Source: Ostrinia nubilalis (Eukaryota > Arthropoda > Insecta > Lepidoptera > Crambidae). From it: a DNA stretch of 64,000 nt. The position numbers were made by a program, and so were the translations under genes. The DNA is taken from positions 6,493,001 through 6,557,000 of the forward strand of contig NC_087106.1 of the NCBI RefSeq assembly GCF_963855985.1, given 5' to 3'. The notes beneath the pieces were generated by a model. The model had not been told where the DNA came from, made no database searches, and saw only the letters and a program-made list of their open reading frames with translations. The first letter of the stretch is position 1; every line of letters begins with the position of its first letter. Below, piece by piece: positions 1 to 64,000 of this stretch.

Positions 1-3000
1 GAAATCGTCCAAAATATTGTTGCCTTATTTTAGAAACTATAAAAATCTTTTATTTCGGCGAGTGCATTTTGAGACGCCATACCTACTAAAATAAAACGGC
101 ATTCACTCGAGTAAAAGCAATATTAAAATTTAATCCAGTAATCGGAAACTATTCTATTTTCTCCAGAAGTCTCGCACAATGGCTAAGCACCCATAACAAT
201 TAAATCGAGTACCAATGTTAAACGAATTATTTGACACAAAACCATTGTGCAAATCGAAGACGGGGTCAGAGGAGCCACGCGTTCGTAAATTGACGGAATT
301 CCCATACACTGCTGAGGCACGCACAATGGTGCGGCACAATGGGCGCCTTGGACAAAATTAAGGAATATTTCAATGAATTAATCAATACAATGAGTTTGCA
401 TTCCCATAGTGGATTGTTTTTGTTGACGTGTGCTCCGCGGGTGACGCGCTGGGAATCGACAGCGGTTGCGGCGTTAGGGGCATAATTTCGCCGTTTGATT
501 GCGATTTTATCGGGAGATCAAGGAGGATTTCGGCCCTCGCCCTCTTATTGAAATGCAATTCGATTGTTTACGGTAATCGTGGCTTGACAAGCTCGAAATG
601 TATTGCGAACAAATAGTTCAATTAAAAAATACTACCCTTATTTTCCATCAAATGCTTTTTCGTATTTTAGGCATGCACTTAGCTCCGAACAGTTAATTTA
701 TAGGTAGGTACTACGTTTACTAATAAAATATCTAAACGTCAATTTAAATATCAATTTGATTCCCATCAAAAACATGTTTTCAAAATGCTAATGGTCCCGA
801 AACAACAACTTTACATTTCAATTGCACAGTGCTCCGACAATGGAAATCAATGGGAACAAAAAGTCAAAAGTCAATTCTGAACAATAAAAAAATGTAAAAG
901 ACGTCGATCAAAGGAGCTAGATCTTAATACAGGGTGTGCCTTTCAGGGCTGTCCCACGACCGCCCCTAAATAAAAATGAGAATAAAACAATTTATTTGGT
1001 AGTAATTGGCGCCCCTACTGGGCGAAACTGCTTGACGCCCGTTCAAGAGATCTTGTAGGAAAGTAAATTTTGCTTTGGGACCCTTTGCAGCGCCCTCTGG
1101 GCACATGTTATTATGCCGTAATGTTTTGCTTGTTAAGACATTGGCAAACAATTCGAGTGGTTTTCGAGAGGATGAGGTTATGAGATTGTTGCCCTTGGTT
1201 TTGGAAGTGAGCAATTTATTTTGATTTTTATTCGAGTGCCAATAGTTACTACTTTCTACATTTAATGTTGTCTCCTAGGCTCAGATTTTTCTATTAACTT
1301 TATTAATTAATTTAGATTTCCAGCTTCAGAGAAAAATGTGAAGTTAAATTGAGTAGAAGGGTTAAAAACCTTATGCATTGGAAACTACATATTTGCAAGT
1401 AAATTTTAAACTACTACGTGTGACTTATCAGCTCGTCTAATACCCTAATACAAGTTACACTATAGTTCAATTAAAAGTTACCTGTGACTAAGAAACATTT
1501 TGATTAAAAAAATGCCACTCCTTTTAGCAAGCGCGTGTATCAAACTTAAGAGTCCGTAATCAACCGTATTTCGAATTATTTCCCTGCTAGAAAATTGCCC
1601 ATTCCTACGCAGTCCCATTGCAAGTGTTGCCCATTTTCCCATACTCCCCTGACATTCTTATCGCGCCAATTACTTGAAGGGTTGGGGAGAAAGGGCAAAC
1701 GTGGCAGGACTCCTAATTAAGGAAGACTCCTGCTGTTAACCAAAGCAAGTTCATGGTTTCAACCGTTTTCGATTGGAGATATGGGTAAAGTGGGATACTA
1801 TTGAATTTTTGTTTAGTTCATGTGGAGTTGATATGAGAAAAAATCGGTTTGCTAATTAACGTGCGTTTTTTGCTACCGCTTTGTTTCTTTCAGTAAAACA
1901 AATACACAATGCGTGTGACTTTTCATATTATGAACACTGAAAACTTTTAATAAAATAAAAATAATACATCTACGAAATTGAATTGCTAGTAAGACATACA
2001 AATAATGTAATAATATGACACTACATATACTATCACGAGACTCACGAGCATATTATCAAACTTAAAATTTTCGATACAAAATTGAATTTAGTACAGATGC
2101 AACACTGTTTATCTTGAGGTTGTCCTTGCATCTAAAACGAACTAAAAACTCCCACTTTCAAACTCGATTCAATAACATCTCTTCCATGCGTGAAATAACT
2201 TCAACAAATCGATGTTATAACACTGTTACATATAAATAACCACTTCAAAAACAATCTCGATAAGTAGTCATTTGATTTGTCCCCCGTATCTTTGACCCCA
2301 GTGCTCCGATTACACGGTCTAGTAGGCAGAGTCTGTGCTGCCTTTAGCACAGTGTGTGCTATCAGTCGACGTTGAGAACATCGTTTAAGGTATAGAGTAG
2401 TAACTTGAGATGCGTCGTTGTTCTTGGAATGAATACGTTTTTGTTTTGATAAATACATTTTAAAGTATGAGAGTGTGAGAGTGTGAAAAATTTTAACTAG
2501 AAAACTCTCAATCTTTCGATGTTTGGTATTTGATTTATTTAAAAAAAATACTGTGTAGAGTGATAATTAACATGTCTAAAAGTATAACTGCTACCAAGTC
2601 GTTTTAAAACACTTTAAACCGCAATTATGAATGTATTTTTGCGTTTCTTAATAAGTAAAAATCATAACCCTCCTTTTGCTTTGCCGTAGTCGGGTAAAAA
2701 TAGTCTAATATCGTATAATGTCCTAACAAATAAAAACGCATCAAGCTAAAAGGTTTGGTTGCATTTAAGTAGTTTAATAGGCAACAAAAATATACAGTTT
2801 GCCAAGTTACTGACTGCGTACACTATACAATTTTCGCAAATGAATAGAAAATCGAATGATCGATATCTAATCGATGGTACAATCTGGCCAGCCTCCTGCG
2901 GTGGCACAGTTATTAGCGCGGCCTCTGAATCGCATTGTCGCGGTGAATCGAGCGATTTGTTGCCGATATTCCGATTCGAAGCTAATTCTGTTCAAGACTT

Positions 3001-5410
3001 GGTATAGATTGTTTGGATCTCTGTTATTTTGAGTGTGGCTTTTTCTATCGTGAAAATAGTGTGTTAGTTACGAATGATGAGGCTTCTAAGGCTGACGCCT
3101 TAATATTTAGTAGAGCTTGCTACGTATGTGTATGGTTTCCAGTTAGTAAATCCATGATAAACCTAGACAAAAGTTTTCGTATGACCTCAAATAAATTTTT
3201 GAACTAGCACAACTTCAATAAATTATTACAATGAAAGGTACGATCATAAAATTTTACAAATAAAAAATATTATAATAATTATTACGTTGCGTTGTAGTGA
3301 TTAGCTACGGTAGTTTTTCTTTAATTAAAATGTACTTAGTAAACTAGAAGACATTTTAGAGCAAAGAGTAAAAAACGGTTGTGCGGAATTTCAAATAACG
3401 CACCTAATTGAACTTCTTCACCAACCTTTGTTAAAAAAGAAGAAAGAAACAAAAAATCTTCACTCGCAAAGTTCAGTGACCTCAACACTTAAATAAACTC
3501 TCAATTAATCTGTATTCACCGCCCCAACGTCAACCTGTCGCTGCCCGAGGCACAAGCGATTACTGCGCGGGTCCTTTAGACCCACCCCTGCTATTGACGG
3601 TATTGGGTTTCATTTACAAGGAATGCGCTTTTGAATGTTGCAAAACTGTAATTAAAGATATTTTGGACGATTTCGGTAATAATAGGGACATTTTGAGATT
3701 TATTTGGTAAGGCAATTTTTAATATGAGACTAACACTTTAAAAATTCATTTAAATTAATAAAAATAGCGGAACTTTCTGAGAAGCCTAAAGAGGTTCAAG
3801 AAACAGATTTAAAAATGCTTACTTACTTTAACTAGTTAACAAAGGCTCCAAGAAAAAGAAAGATGATAAGTATGTGAGCAGAAACTATTAAAACAATCTG
3901 TACATTTTGTACCTACCTACTAATATCAAAACGTACGCCAAAATACATTTCCCAGTTTAGTTTCAGGGCCTTTGATTTCACGATGTTACCCAGTTCAACA
4001 GTCTCTTGGCTGCCCCGACAATGCTCATGCAAACACTATCGTATCGACAGATGACAGCGTTTGATTGGACCGTGTGTATTTTAGGGTTAACATTTAAGTC
4101 TCTTGCAAAACAGTTTGCTACGATTTTTGACCGAACGAAAAATAAATTTTATTTACTGTCATCGTACTGGCAACTTAGAAAAAAGAATTCAAGCATAGGC
4201 CACAAACAGAATATTAAAAGTAAAATACGTAACGTTCTATTTTTAAACGTTTTGTGGGCTTTATTTTAATGCCTACTCGATCGATAAGTTACGCTACCCG
4301 TGTTATCACATTTTTTCCATCGATAAAAAAAATAAAAATTGAAAGCCCTCTTCATTCAGCCTCGCATTTGAGCTAAATATCGACACATGTCGATATCACA
4401 ATAGATTCGCGCGAGTACATCCTGTATCAGCACAGACATCTTGCGTCCCCACACAATACATTTTCAACTTTGCTCCAACAGCGAAGAACTCAATTTCCTT
4501 CAAAAGGTCAATCGTCTATCAGCAGCGAAGAATTTGTTTATCATCTAACATCGCGAGTGAGTCTTGTTGCTTGTGTAATAAAATTCATTTTCGCGTTGGA
4601 TCGGCAAAGGTAACGTTCCTATAGGATCGTAGGGATAGGTACTTCAAGTTAAGGGGATGAATTCGAGGATTATGTTTGTAATTGTGCTCTAATGCTCCAG
4701 GAGTGGAACGGGAAGCACCGGGATGGTTACAATACAAAACTTTGTTGATAGTATTAAGCGGAATTGATCGATTTATAATGGGGAACTAATAATGGAGCTT
4801 ATCAAAGTTTGTTTTAGAGATAAAATTTAACCAACTATGTCTAGTTCATTTACCTACCTATTATGGAGATCATTTATTTTAATTCCAGTTTAAAAGGGCA
4901 TAGTTACTTTTCGTGTACCTATTTCGGAAAATGCTAATGCCAAATGGATGGATGTCTTTTTTTACCTCCAAGCAATCAATGGGTTCAATTTATAATTAAC
5001 TAATTTTTCACACGAGATCTTCATAAAAAATATGGGTAGCAATGACAACCGAGATACTCAGTGGGTATGTTACTATGTTACACCCAGTACTGGCTTCACG
5101 GCATTACCCATTGATGGCCAGTTTGTATCTACAACTTTTACTTGTGTATTTTCGCTCTCACCACTTTCCGCAATCCAAACTAAGATTAGCTTTGCACACA
5201 GATATTACGAGACTGGGTCTATCAAGCCTCGAGCCATCGGTGGGTCGAAACCCCGTGGGACCACATACCGATGTTACTTATAGCCAGCCTGCTTAGCGAC
5301 ATTTTAACGCTGTAATACCCATTGATGGCTAGTTTGTATATTACTTTTACCTGTGTATTTTCGCTCTCACCACTTTCCGCAATCCAAACTAAGATTAGCT
5401 TTGCACACAG
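1..5410 (+). other. toy: upstream intron of toy; no exon recognised
   Basis: I looked for the N-terminal paired-domain block (NQLGGVFVGGRPLP, VSNGCVSKIL) and did not find it. The stretch is AT-rich, ORFs are short and lack coding bias, and no TE could be named. Toward its end lies a partial copy of the next exon's acceptor region (5105-5257). Confidence 0.6.
5105..5257 (+). pseudogene. truncated upstream duplicate of the paired-box exon 5' end
   Basis: This copy matches 5316-5468 nearly base for base: about 95 bp of intron, the acceptor, and the exon's first ~56 bp ([18 protein letters not shown]). The match stops right after ccccg and the reading then ends in stops. The copy carries cggtgggtcg where the true exon has cggcgggtcg, creating a potential GT donor at 5240. 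Splicing 5202-5239 would give a 38-nt frame-breaking cassette. It is most likely a non-functional exon relic. Confidence 0.85.
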
Positions 5411-57961
<52,551 letters not shown>

Positions 57962-58132
57962 TCGCAGCTCTTCGGGTTCCCTCGGCTTCTCTCGATGCCC
58001 GAGAACCCGACCGAGTCGCCATCTAGCGAACTCGCGCACAACTACGCCGACCTATCCATGAACGCCCTCAACATGACTGCTGGACACGATGCTAACATAC
58101 CAGAATTACAAGAAAACAACTCCGTATCCTAA
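57962..58132 (+). other. toy: in-frame open extension after the toy TGA (possible stop-codon readthrough region)
   Basis: Directly after the TGA the same frame continues for 56 sense codons to TAA at 58130-58132. The translation begins SQLFGFPRLLSMPENPTESP and later contains LAHNYADLSMNALNMTAGHD. Third codon positions are mostly G or C over the first ~37 codons, as in the exon itself, whereas the other two + frames hit stops near 58024 (TAG) and 58057 (TGA). The stop context is CAG TGA TCG, not the strong TGA-C form. Using an internal AG (57958 or 57967) as acceptor would put this tail out of frame, so simple alternative acceptors do not explain it. It may be a readthrough peptide, or 3' UTR that was once coding. 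Confidence 0.5.
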
Positions 58133-59120
58133 AGTGTTTGGTGCGTTATCATACGAGTACTTTCCTTCGTGTAATTAAGGCAACTGATGATGTTCAAACT
58201 TAGTTCTAAGTCGCTGTGTAAGATGAATTGTATTGGAACTTTTTTGGCAAAATTTAACTGTATAAATACTTTTTTGAATCGATTTTTAATGCGGTACAAT
58301 TCATCGTGCACGGCCATTTACGTAAGCTAGGAAAGCAATAGAATGTAAATATAGGTAAGCGCCATCTATTGTTGAGTAGTGAATTCTCGCTCCGTTGACG
58401 AAGGGCGGGAAATGTAAATTGTTTGTGCCAACGTTTGTAATAATTGAGTGTTATGCCCTTGGCGACAACCCTTTTGATGTATGTTGGGGTGCAAAATTAA
58501 TGATATAGATGAAAAAATGTCGCAATGAGCTTCGTTACAGCGATTTGTTTCTCTCCCCAACAAATTGACACACACTAACCATGTTTGTATTATTATTGTA
58601 TATTACACTAATAAATGTTGTAAGTACGTTCGCAGTTCTATAGCACAGACTTTGAAACGAATTAATTTATTATTTATAAATTATGGATAAGGAGATCGAT
58701 ATTGCTGTGATTATAATGTAGTAATAAATTATTTTTACCATGGTGGAAAACAATATTTTGAAATTACATTTCGGAATACAATTTGGGAAGTCAAACATAA
58801 AATTCATGTACAAAACTGTATACTTACTGTACTTAAATAATACTTAATTTGGTTGTAATATAGCATTTCGTTTACTAAAGGATCACAATACTGTATTAAG
58901 CATGAGAATATTAATTTTACATTTTAAATGAATGTGAATCATAATATATTTTCAATAAGAATAAATGCAATATGGACGAGGTATAGGAGTATGGTAAATT
59001 GTATGTAAAATAGGTAAGAAGTAAGTGTAAAATAAATTATTACTCGGATGTAAGTGCATATAGATTGAGGAGATTACAGTGAAATTTATTAATAAATATT
59101 GCATTAACCATTTTTTATTG
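57962..59120 (+). other. toy: toy 3' untranslated region with several poly(A) signals
   Basis: After the stop there is AT-rich sequence without coding character apart from the short in-frame tail at its start. AATAAA hexamers lie at about 58610, 58723, 58960, 59031 and 59091. The last one is followed by a T-rich stretch (attttttattgtttc), which would suit cleavage near 59.1 kb. The exact end cannot be set from sequence alone. Confidence 0.55.
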
Positions 59121-59788
59121 TTTCATTAAATCAAAGATTAACATAAATGAAGTAGGATTATAAAAATATTTTTTGTGCTATTAATTCGAATTAACTTCGC
59201 ACTTCAAACTAAATTGATACTCTTCATAACCATAAGTATCAGTTAAACAAGCCCAATACAGCGACCCCAAATAAAGTTATGATCATTTATAACGACGCAA
59301 GCGAACACTCGAGTGTATCAAATGACATAACAATAGCCTAATATGGAATAAAATATTAACAATGACAGCAGATGGCCGAAAGTGCACGCGAAAATAAACG
59401 CTATAGACAGTGCTGCCTCTAGCGGCGCGAAAATGAACCTTACGGCGACGGTGCTGCCCCATTGTTTCGGCGTTGGAAATTATGCTGATAAGTGTATTTG
59501 GGCGGTACATATTATTATTAGCGTCTAGGGTCAGCAATGTGATTGCATAGTCATTCAATTAGCTTAATAATTCAATAAAATTGTAAGAATATTACAAAAT
59601 ACGTAAGTATACAGTGTGAGGGTAGGTTGTGAAAACCTGGTGACGAAATGGTGGACGGGGTCTGCAAAATAAAGAAGACTTGAAGACATCATATTGAAAT
59701 GAAGGTAAAATTTTCAACCTAGCATTTTAATTAAAATTTATCGCGCTTTTTTCACTTGAAAAAATTTCAAACTTTCTATTTATGTCAT

Positions 59789-60270
59789 ACTAGCGGCCGC
59801 CCGCGACTTCGTACGCGTGGATCCCGTTTTACCCCCTTCATCTATCTTACGCGGTTTAGATTTTTTCATACAAATGTTTTTTCCCGCTAACTCCCGTTCC
59901 CGTTGGAATTTCGCAATATCCTGTTGTAACTAAGCTTTAAGTTTACTAAGGTACCTGCATGCCTTTCAAGCGTCTATCTTACGTGGCTTAGATTTTTTCA
60001 TACAAATGTTTTTTCTCGCTAATTCCCGTTCCCGTAGGAATTTTGCAATATCCTGTTATAACTAAGCTTTAAGTTTACTAAGGTACCTGCTTGCCAAATT
60101 TCAAGCGTCTAACTTAAGCGGTTTAGATTTTTCATACAAAGGATTTTCCCGCTAATGCCCGTTCCCGTGGGAATTCCTAAGTATCCTATAACCTGCCCAG
60201 GAGTATGAAGAATAATTGTACCAAGTTTCGTTAAAATCCGTCGAGTAGTTTTTGTTTCTATAAGGAACAT

Positions 60271-60315
<45 letters not shown>

Positions 60316-60430
60316 AATTTTACTGATTGCATTTTTGGCATCAGTATCGATCACTAATCACCCCCTGATAGTTATTTTGAAAATATATTTCATGTACAGA
60401 ATTGACCTCTCTACAGATTTATTATAAGTA
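59789..60430 (+). mobile_element. (AGAC)n-tailed interspersed repeat with an internal triplication
   Basis: The head cggccgcccgcgacttcgta matches the 39.05-kb repeat class. A ~133-bp unit (tctatcttacgcggtttaga, tttttcatacaaatg, cccgttcccg, ctaagctttaagtttactaa) is present three times, starting near 59841, 59973 and 60108. A (AGAC)n run follows at 60271-60313. Confidence 0.75.
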
Positions 60431-62485
60431 TAGATTATTTTCATAGCAGTAACAAAAATATGAATAAATTATTAGATTCTGCCGTAGTTTTTAATACATA
60501 TTACAATTTATAATTTTCCTATCATTAAATAAAACCACGTCAACACAACCTCACTACATTCTGTGTGAATAATACTTAAGTAGCTTTAATTATATTATTT
60601 TTTCTGTACCGCAGTCCACACAGGGGTGCCGTAGGTTGAAAGGGAGGGTGCACACAATGGGATGGGATTAAACGTGTTGCATTGTAGGCATTATACTGAT
60701 CTAAGCGTCGCCGGGGTGGGCAGATAGTGTAATATACAGGGTGAATGCAGTGCAGATAAAGTCCAAACATATTACTTCTATATCATCGTTATGAACCCAT
60801 AAATTCTAACGCTTTGAATAGCCCATTTTGCATGTTCATTGTTAAATTTACTATGCGAAGCAAAATTGTTTCCTTAGAATAGTGGTTTTGGGTAGATTTA
60901 GGTTCTAATGAATAAAAATGGTAATTGCGATACCTTTGTTTGTAGAAGATCTTTAATTTAAAGACTGAAGTTCAGTGTCTATAGATAGACAATTTATTAA
61001 TTATTGTGACAGTTTCTTTCTATCACGATAGTTGTGCAACATTCCTAAATTACATACCCAAGCTATTACTTAAAAGTTTACGAACATATGTCACAATATG
61101 TGACTTCAACATATTTTTTTGCATTAACCCTACCACTGCTTCGACAAAGTCTTTCAAATATCACCCTGTATACTCACTTCAGCGGAATTCTATCAAAAAC
61201 ACGCAAGCCCGTCCGTGGCTCCCTCTGCCGTTTGGCGTAAACAACAATCGCGCAGATTATCAACGCGCGTAATTGGTTTAGACTGTCTGTCCAGCAGCAG
61301 TGCTGCACATGATTTGAATGGGTAATCTTACGTTGAAAATTTGGGGAGATGAATTGGATTGATTAAATTTAACTTTATTCCAATTGAATATTCTTTTATC
61401 GCAACGTAACAACTAAAGTCAGAATTTAGTGCTAAACTAGCAGTAAGTTTTAGGCGTCTAAAATGCCCACTGAAGTACTATTTATTTTTAGTCAATCAGA
61501 TTAATTGATACCTCATCTCCATAGAGGAATTTAATTCCTCTATGCTCATCTCTAATGTTAAGTTTCCCTCCCTTAAGTTTTTGTATCTAAAAATATCTAA
61601 CTAAAGAGCACTGCCAAAAATTTATTTGAGTATAGGTACAGCATAGCAGACGCGAATTTAAACTTAATCTAATAAGAATTTGTATTGTAAATTGTAAGTA
61701 TACGGAGACAACATTAAAAAATGTTTTTGTTATTTTGAAAAATAATGTTTATTGATATTAAGAATAACAATCACAGCAATAAGTATAGTAGATCACAAAG
61801 TCATGGCCAGTCTTACGACATTAAGATATTTTTAAGAAAAAGTAAGTAACTATTTGGCATATTTGTAGTAAGAGAGCATCTATTTAATTGCTTTAAGCAT
61901 ATTCTTAACTAATAACAAGCATTTTTAATTAAAATATTATCTAAAAACTACTAATATTTTATATGAATAAGTATCATGCTATAACAACCTTTTGATTTGG
62001 GCATAGAGATAAAATATTTCCATACAAGTTTATACAGTCGTCCTCCAAAACAAAACGATTTTTTTCAATTTTGAACTTTATGCTATGGACACAAAAGCGG
62101 GGTTTGTTAGTTAATAGGTTGATCTACACTGACTGTACCATACTACTGAAACTTACAGAACCTTAATACAAATAACAAAACATTTTGTAAATAAAATATT
62201 TTCTGATATGTGCCTAACCCACTTACATACAATATTGAATATCGCTCGGAATAGCCAAGACTACTTTTCTAAAAACTAGGATAGTAAGCTAGTTAAACAA
62301 CAAGCCTATACTTATTTAAGATCCTGGATTTATAGTAATAAAGCAGTTCCAATGGGGAATGAGAGATGTGATTACCTACCTCCCCTTAAGTAATAATTCC
62401 CATTTTAATCAATATCTTGATTTGAGACCTTTTAAGCTTAATAACTATATTCTTATTTACTAAAGCCTGGTCCGTGAGCACGTAG

Positions 62486-62653
62486 AATTTTGTCCAATGA
62501 CCCCAAGCTACCCATCCTTATCGCTCGCGTATAATTATGTTGCTGTCGCGCTCGCACACTCACTGCGGGCGCCCGTCGCACAGTCGCGACAGCAATATAT
62601 GTAATTACGCGCGAGCGATAAGGATGGGTAGCTTGGGGTCATTGGACAAAATT
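62486..62653. mobile_element. 168-bp foldback element with TAG duplication
   Basis: Arms starting aattttgtccaatgacccca are inverted copies for about 65 bp with few mismatches. TAG lies on both sides (62483-62485 and 62654-62656). The centre is GC-rich. Confidence 0.85.
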
Positions 62654-62894
62654 TAGCCTATGACTGGCTACAGGCCTACCGCAAACTTAATCAGTGCCAC
62701 AAGTACGGGAGCGGCACGGAAGGGTGTTTTTGTGACGTCAAATGTCAGCGGAGACTGCAGATGTGCTTCCAGTCTTGTTTACTGTGTTATGTCATATATC
62801 GCTCCAGTACCGCCCCCATACCTCGGGCACTGAATATGACTATGACTATACACTAGACCTGTAGTTATGTTAACTCAATAACTACTGGGTATAA

Positions 62895-63085
62895 GGCGAT
62901 TATCACACTGCACCGCGCTCCGCCGCGGTCCGCGTGGCGACATATAACGAATCCCGCGCGCAAACGCGTTGTAGTGTGTTGTGCCGCGCGTGTTTTCTAT
63001 AGAAACTGAGGAACTTGCATATAATTATTATTAAATCAGTCGTCCCACGTACCGCGGCGGAGCGCGGTGCAGTGTGATAATCGCC
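62895..63085. mobile_element. 191-bp MITE with TAA duplication (Harbinger-like)
   Basis: TIRs of about 33 bp start ggcgattatcacactgcacc and are near identical. TAA flanks both ends (62892-62894 and 63086-63088). Confidence 0.88.
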
Positions 63086-64000
63086 TAACGCAAAAAAGTA
63101 GGTCATAGGTCTGCTAAGAAAATATAAGCCTAGGAATATTTTAAATTTTTTTATGTTGGTGCATTTTTTGGTTGTTTTAAAATACTTATTTTACGTTTAA
63201 TAAAAATAATAAAGATATCACCTAGGCCAGTAAAGGAGTTCTTTCGTCGCTTCCATTGCGGCGCGCGGCTGAACCGAGAGATGAGACGAAGTTTCTGAAA
63301 AAATAAAAACAACAGATTAAGAAAGAACAAAATATTGTTTCGTAGGTAGATATTAAGGTAATAAAAATGCCACATGGAATTAAGCTCGCCTGTTGTACTA
63401 CTATTTGTTGTGTGCAATAAAGATTTTAAATAAATCAACAAATGAAAATAACAAATGAAATAAAACTCGAGTCAATAGGTTTCACACACGTCTTCATACC
63501 TACTGCACACAATACACACAAACGCATGCAGACTCAAACTCAAAATATCTCTGGATACACTTGTATTAAATTGTAGTTTAGTCATTATTAGTATTAAATT
63601 AAACGTTGGACTGCTTAACTTGACTTGTAGACGCTTATGTCTGTCGCTGTACTGGTTACATAGCACCACTGGGTGCCCACGACACAGGTTATTCCTAGTG
63701 TGGGACCCGCAGACAAAGCAATATAATGTTTACCGATTTCATTGTTACCAATTGTATTTGAAGGTGTATGCGTAAACGGTGTGTTTTCATAAATAAAATA
63801 TTTGTATTTGTATTTGTATGCTTAACTCAGTCAGTACCTGAGGTATGGGGGCGGCACGGGGATAACTTGACATAATAATAAATGACGTGACAGAGCATAA
63901 AAATCTGAAGCATCAGTTTGACGTCTAAAAAACACCCTCACGTGTCGCTTCCATAATCTCAGGCACATTGGTGAAATTAGGTAAAAAAAACATTATGAAG

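Larger units (their letters stand above)
59121..64000. other. region downstream of toy; repeats only
   Basis: No exon with coding bias was found on either strand. It holds a triplicated (AGAC)n-tailed repeat (59789-60430), two foldback/TIR elements (62486-62653, 62895-63085) and two related short elements with caGTGCC-type ends (62694-62833 and about 63829-63990). The remaining sequence is AT-rich with no visible feature. Confidence 0.65.

Overview
This is intronic and exonic DNA of a moth or butterfly (Lepidoptera). It carries most of one large gene, the Pax6 paralogue twin of eyeless (toy), on the + strand. The lepidopteran assignment is an inference. It rests on the insect toy exon structure, an AT-rich background, and the transposon mix: a Helitron-like element with a CTAG end, (AGAC)n-tailed 'cccgcggcttcgcccgcg' repeats, CR1/RTE-like LINE tails with the RPPTRWTDDI motif, and many small MITEs.

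Seven coding exons can be read with canonical splice sites and consistent phases: 5411-5591, 19464-19683, 32379-32528, 33974-34056, 49629-49810, 52291-52451 and 57873-57961. They join to 354 codons plus a TGA stop. The protein holds the C-terminal half of the paired domain, a linker, a complete homeodomain with Ser at position 50, and the conserved Pax6/Toy tail that ends in YWGRLQ. The exon or exons for the N-terminal half of the paired domain, the start codon and the promoter are not seen and should lie upstream of base 1. Short blocks such as [40 protein letters not shown] and TGVISAGVSVPVQI match Toy rather than Eyeless. The 3' UTR appears to end near 59.1 kb.

The most interesting gene-level signal follows the TGA. 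The same frame stays open for 56 more codons with strongly GC-biased third positions and then ends in TAA (58130-58132). This makes stop-codon readthrough, or very recent loss of a coding tail, a real possibility. Three of the seven exons also have local partial copies next to them: one upstream of the first paired-box exon, one just after the linker exon, and a five-unit array at the 52.3-52.9 kb exon that includes duplicated splice donors. Exon 3 has a NAGNAG acceptor.

The introns are full of mobile elements. The main ones are a 4.8-kb TIR element with a GTAT duplication (41533-46397) that contains a long inverted repeat and a 2.2-kb Helitron-like insertion; a three-level nest of TIR elements at 47.8-49.5 kb with a cluster of CCTAGG palindromes; several MITEs with TAA duplications; a hAT-type MITE with a perfect 8-bp duplication just before the last exon; near-perfect foldback palindromes; a 259-bp tandem repeat at 27.4-28.3 kb; LINE 3' ends; and tRNA-like SINE pieces. 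Beyond 59.1 kb there is intergenic or flanking repeat-rich DNA with no gene I can support.
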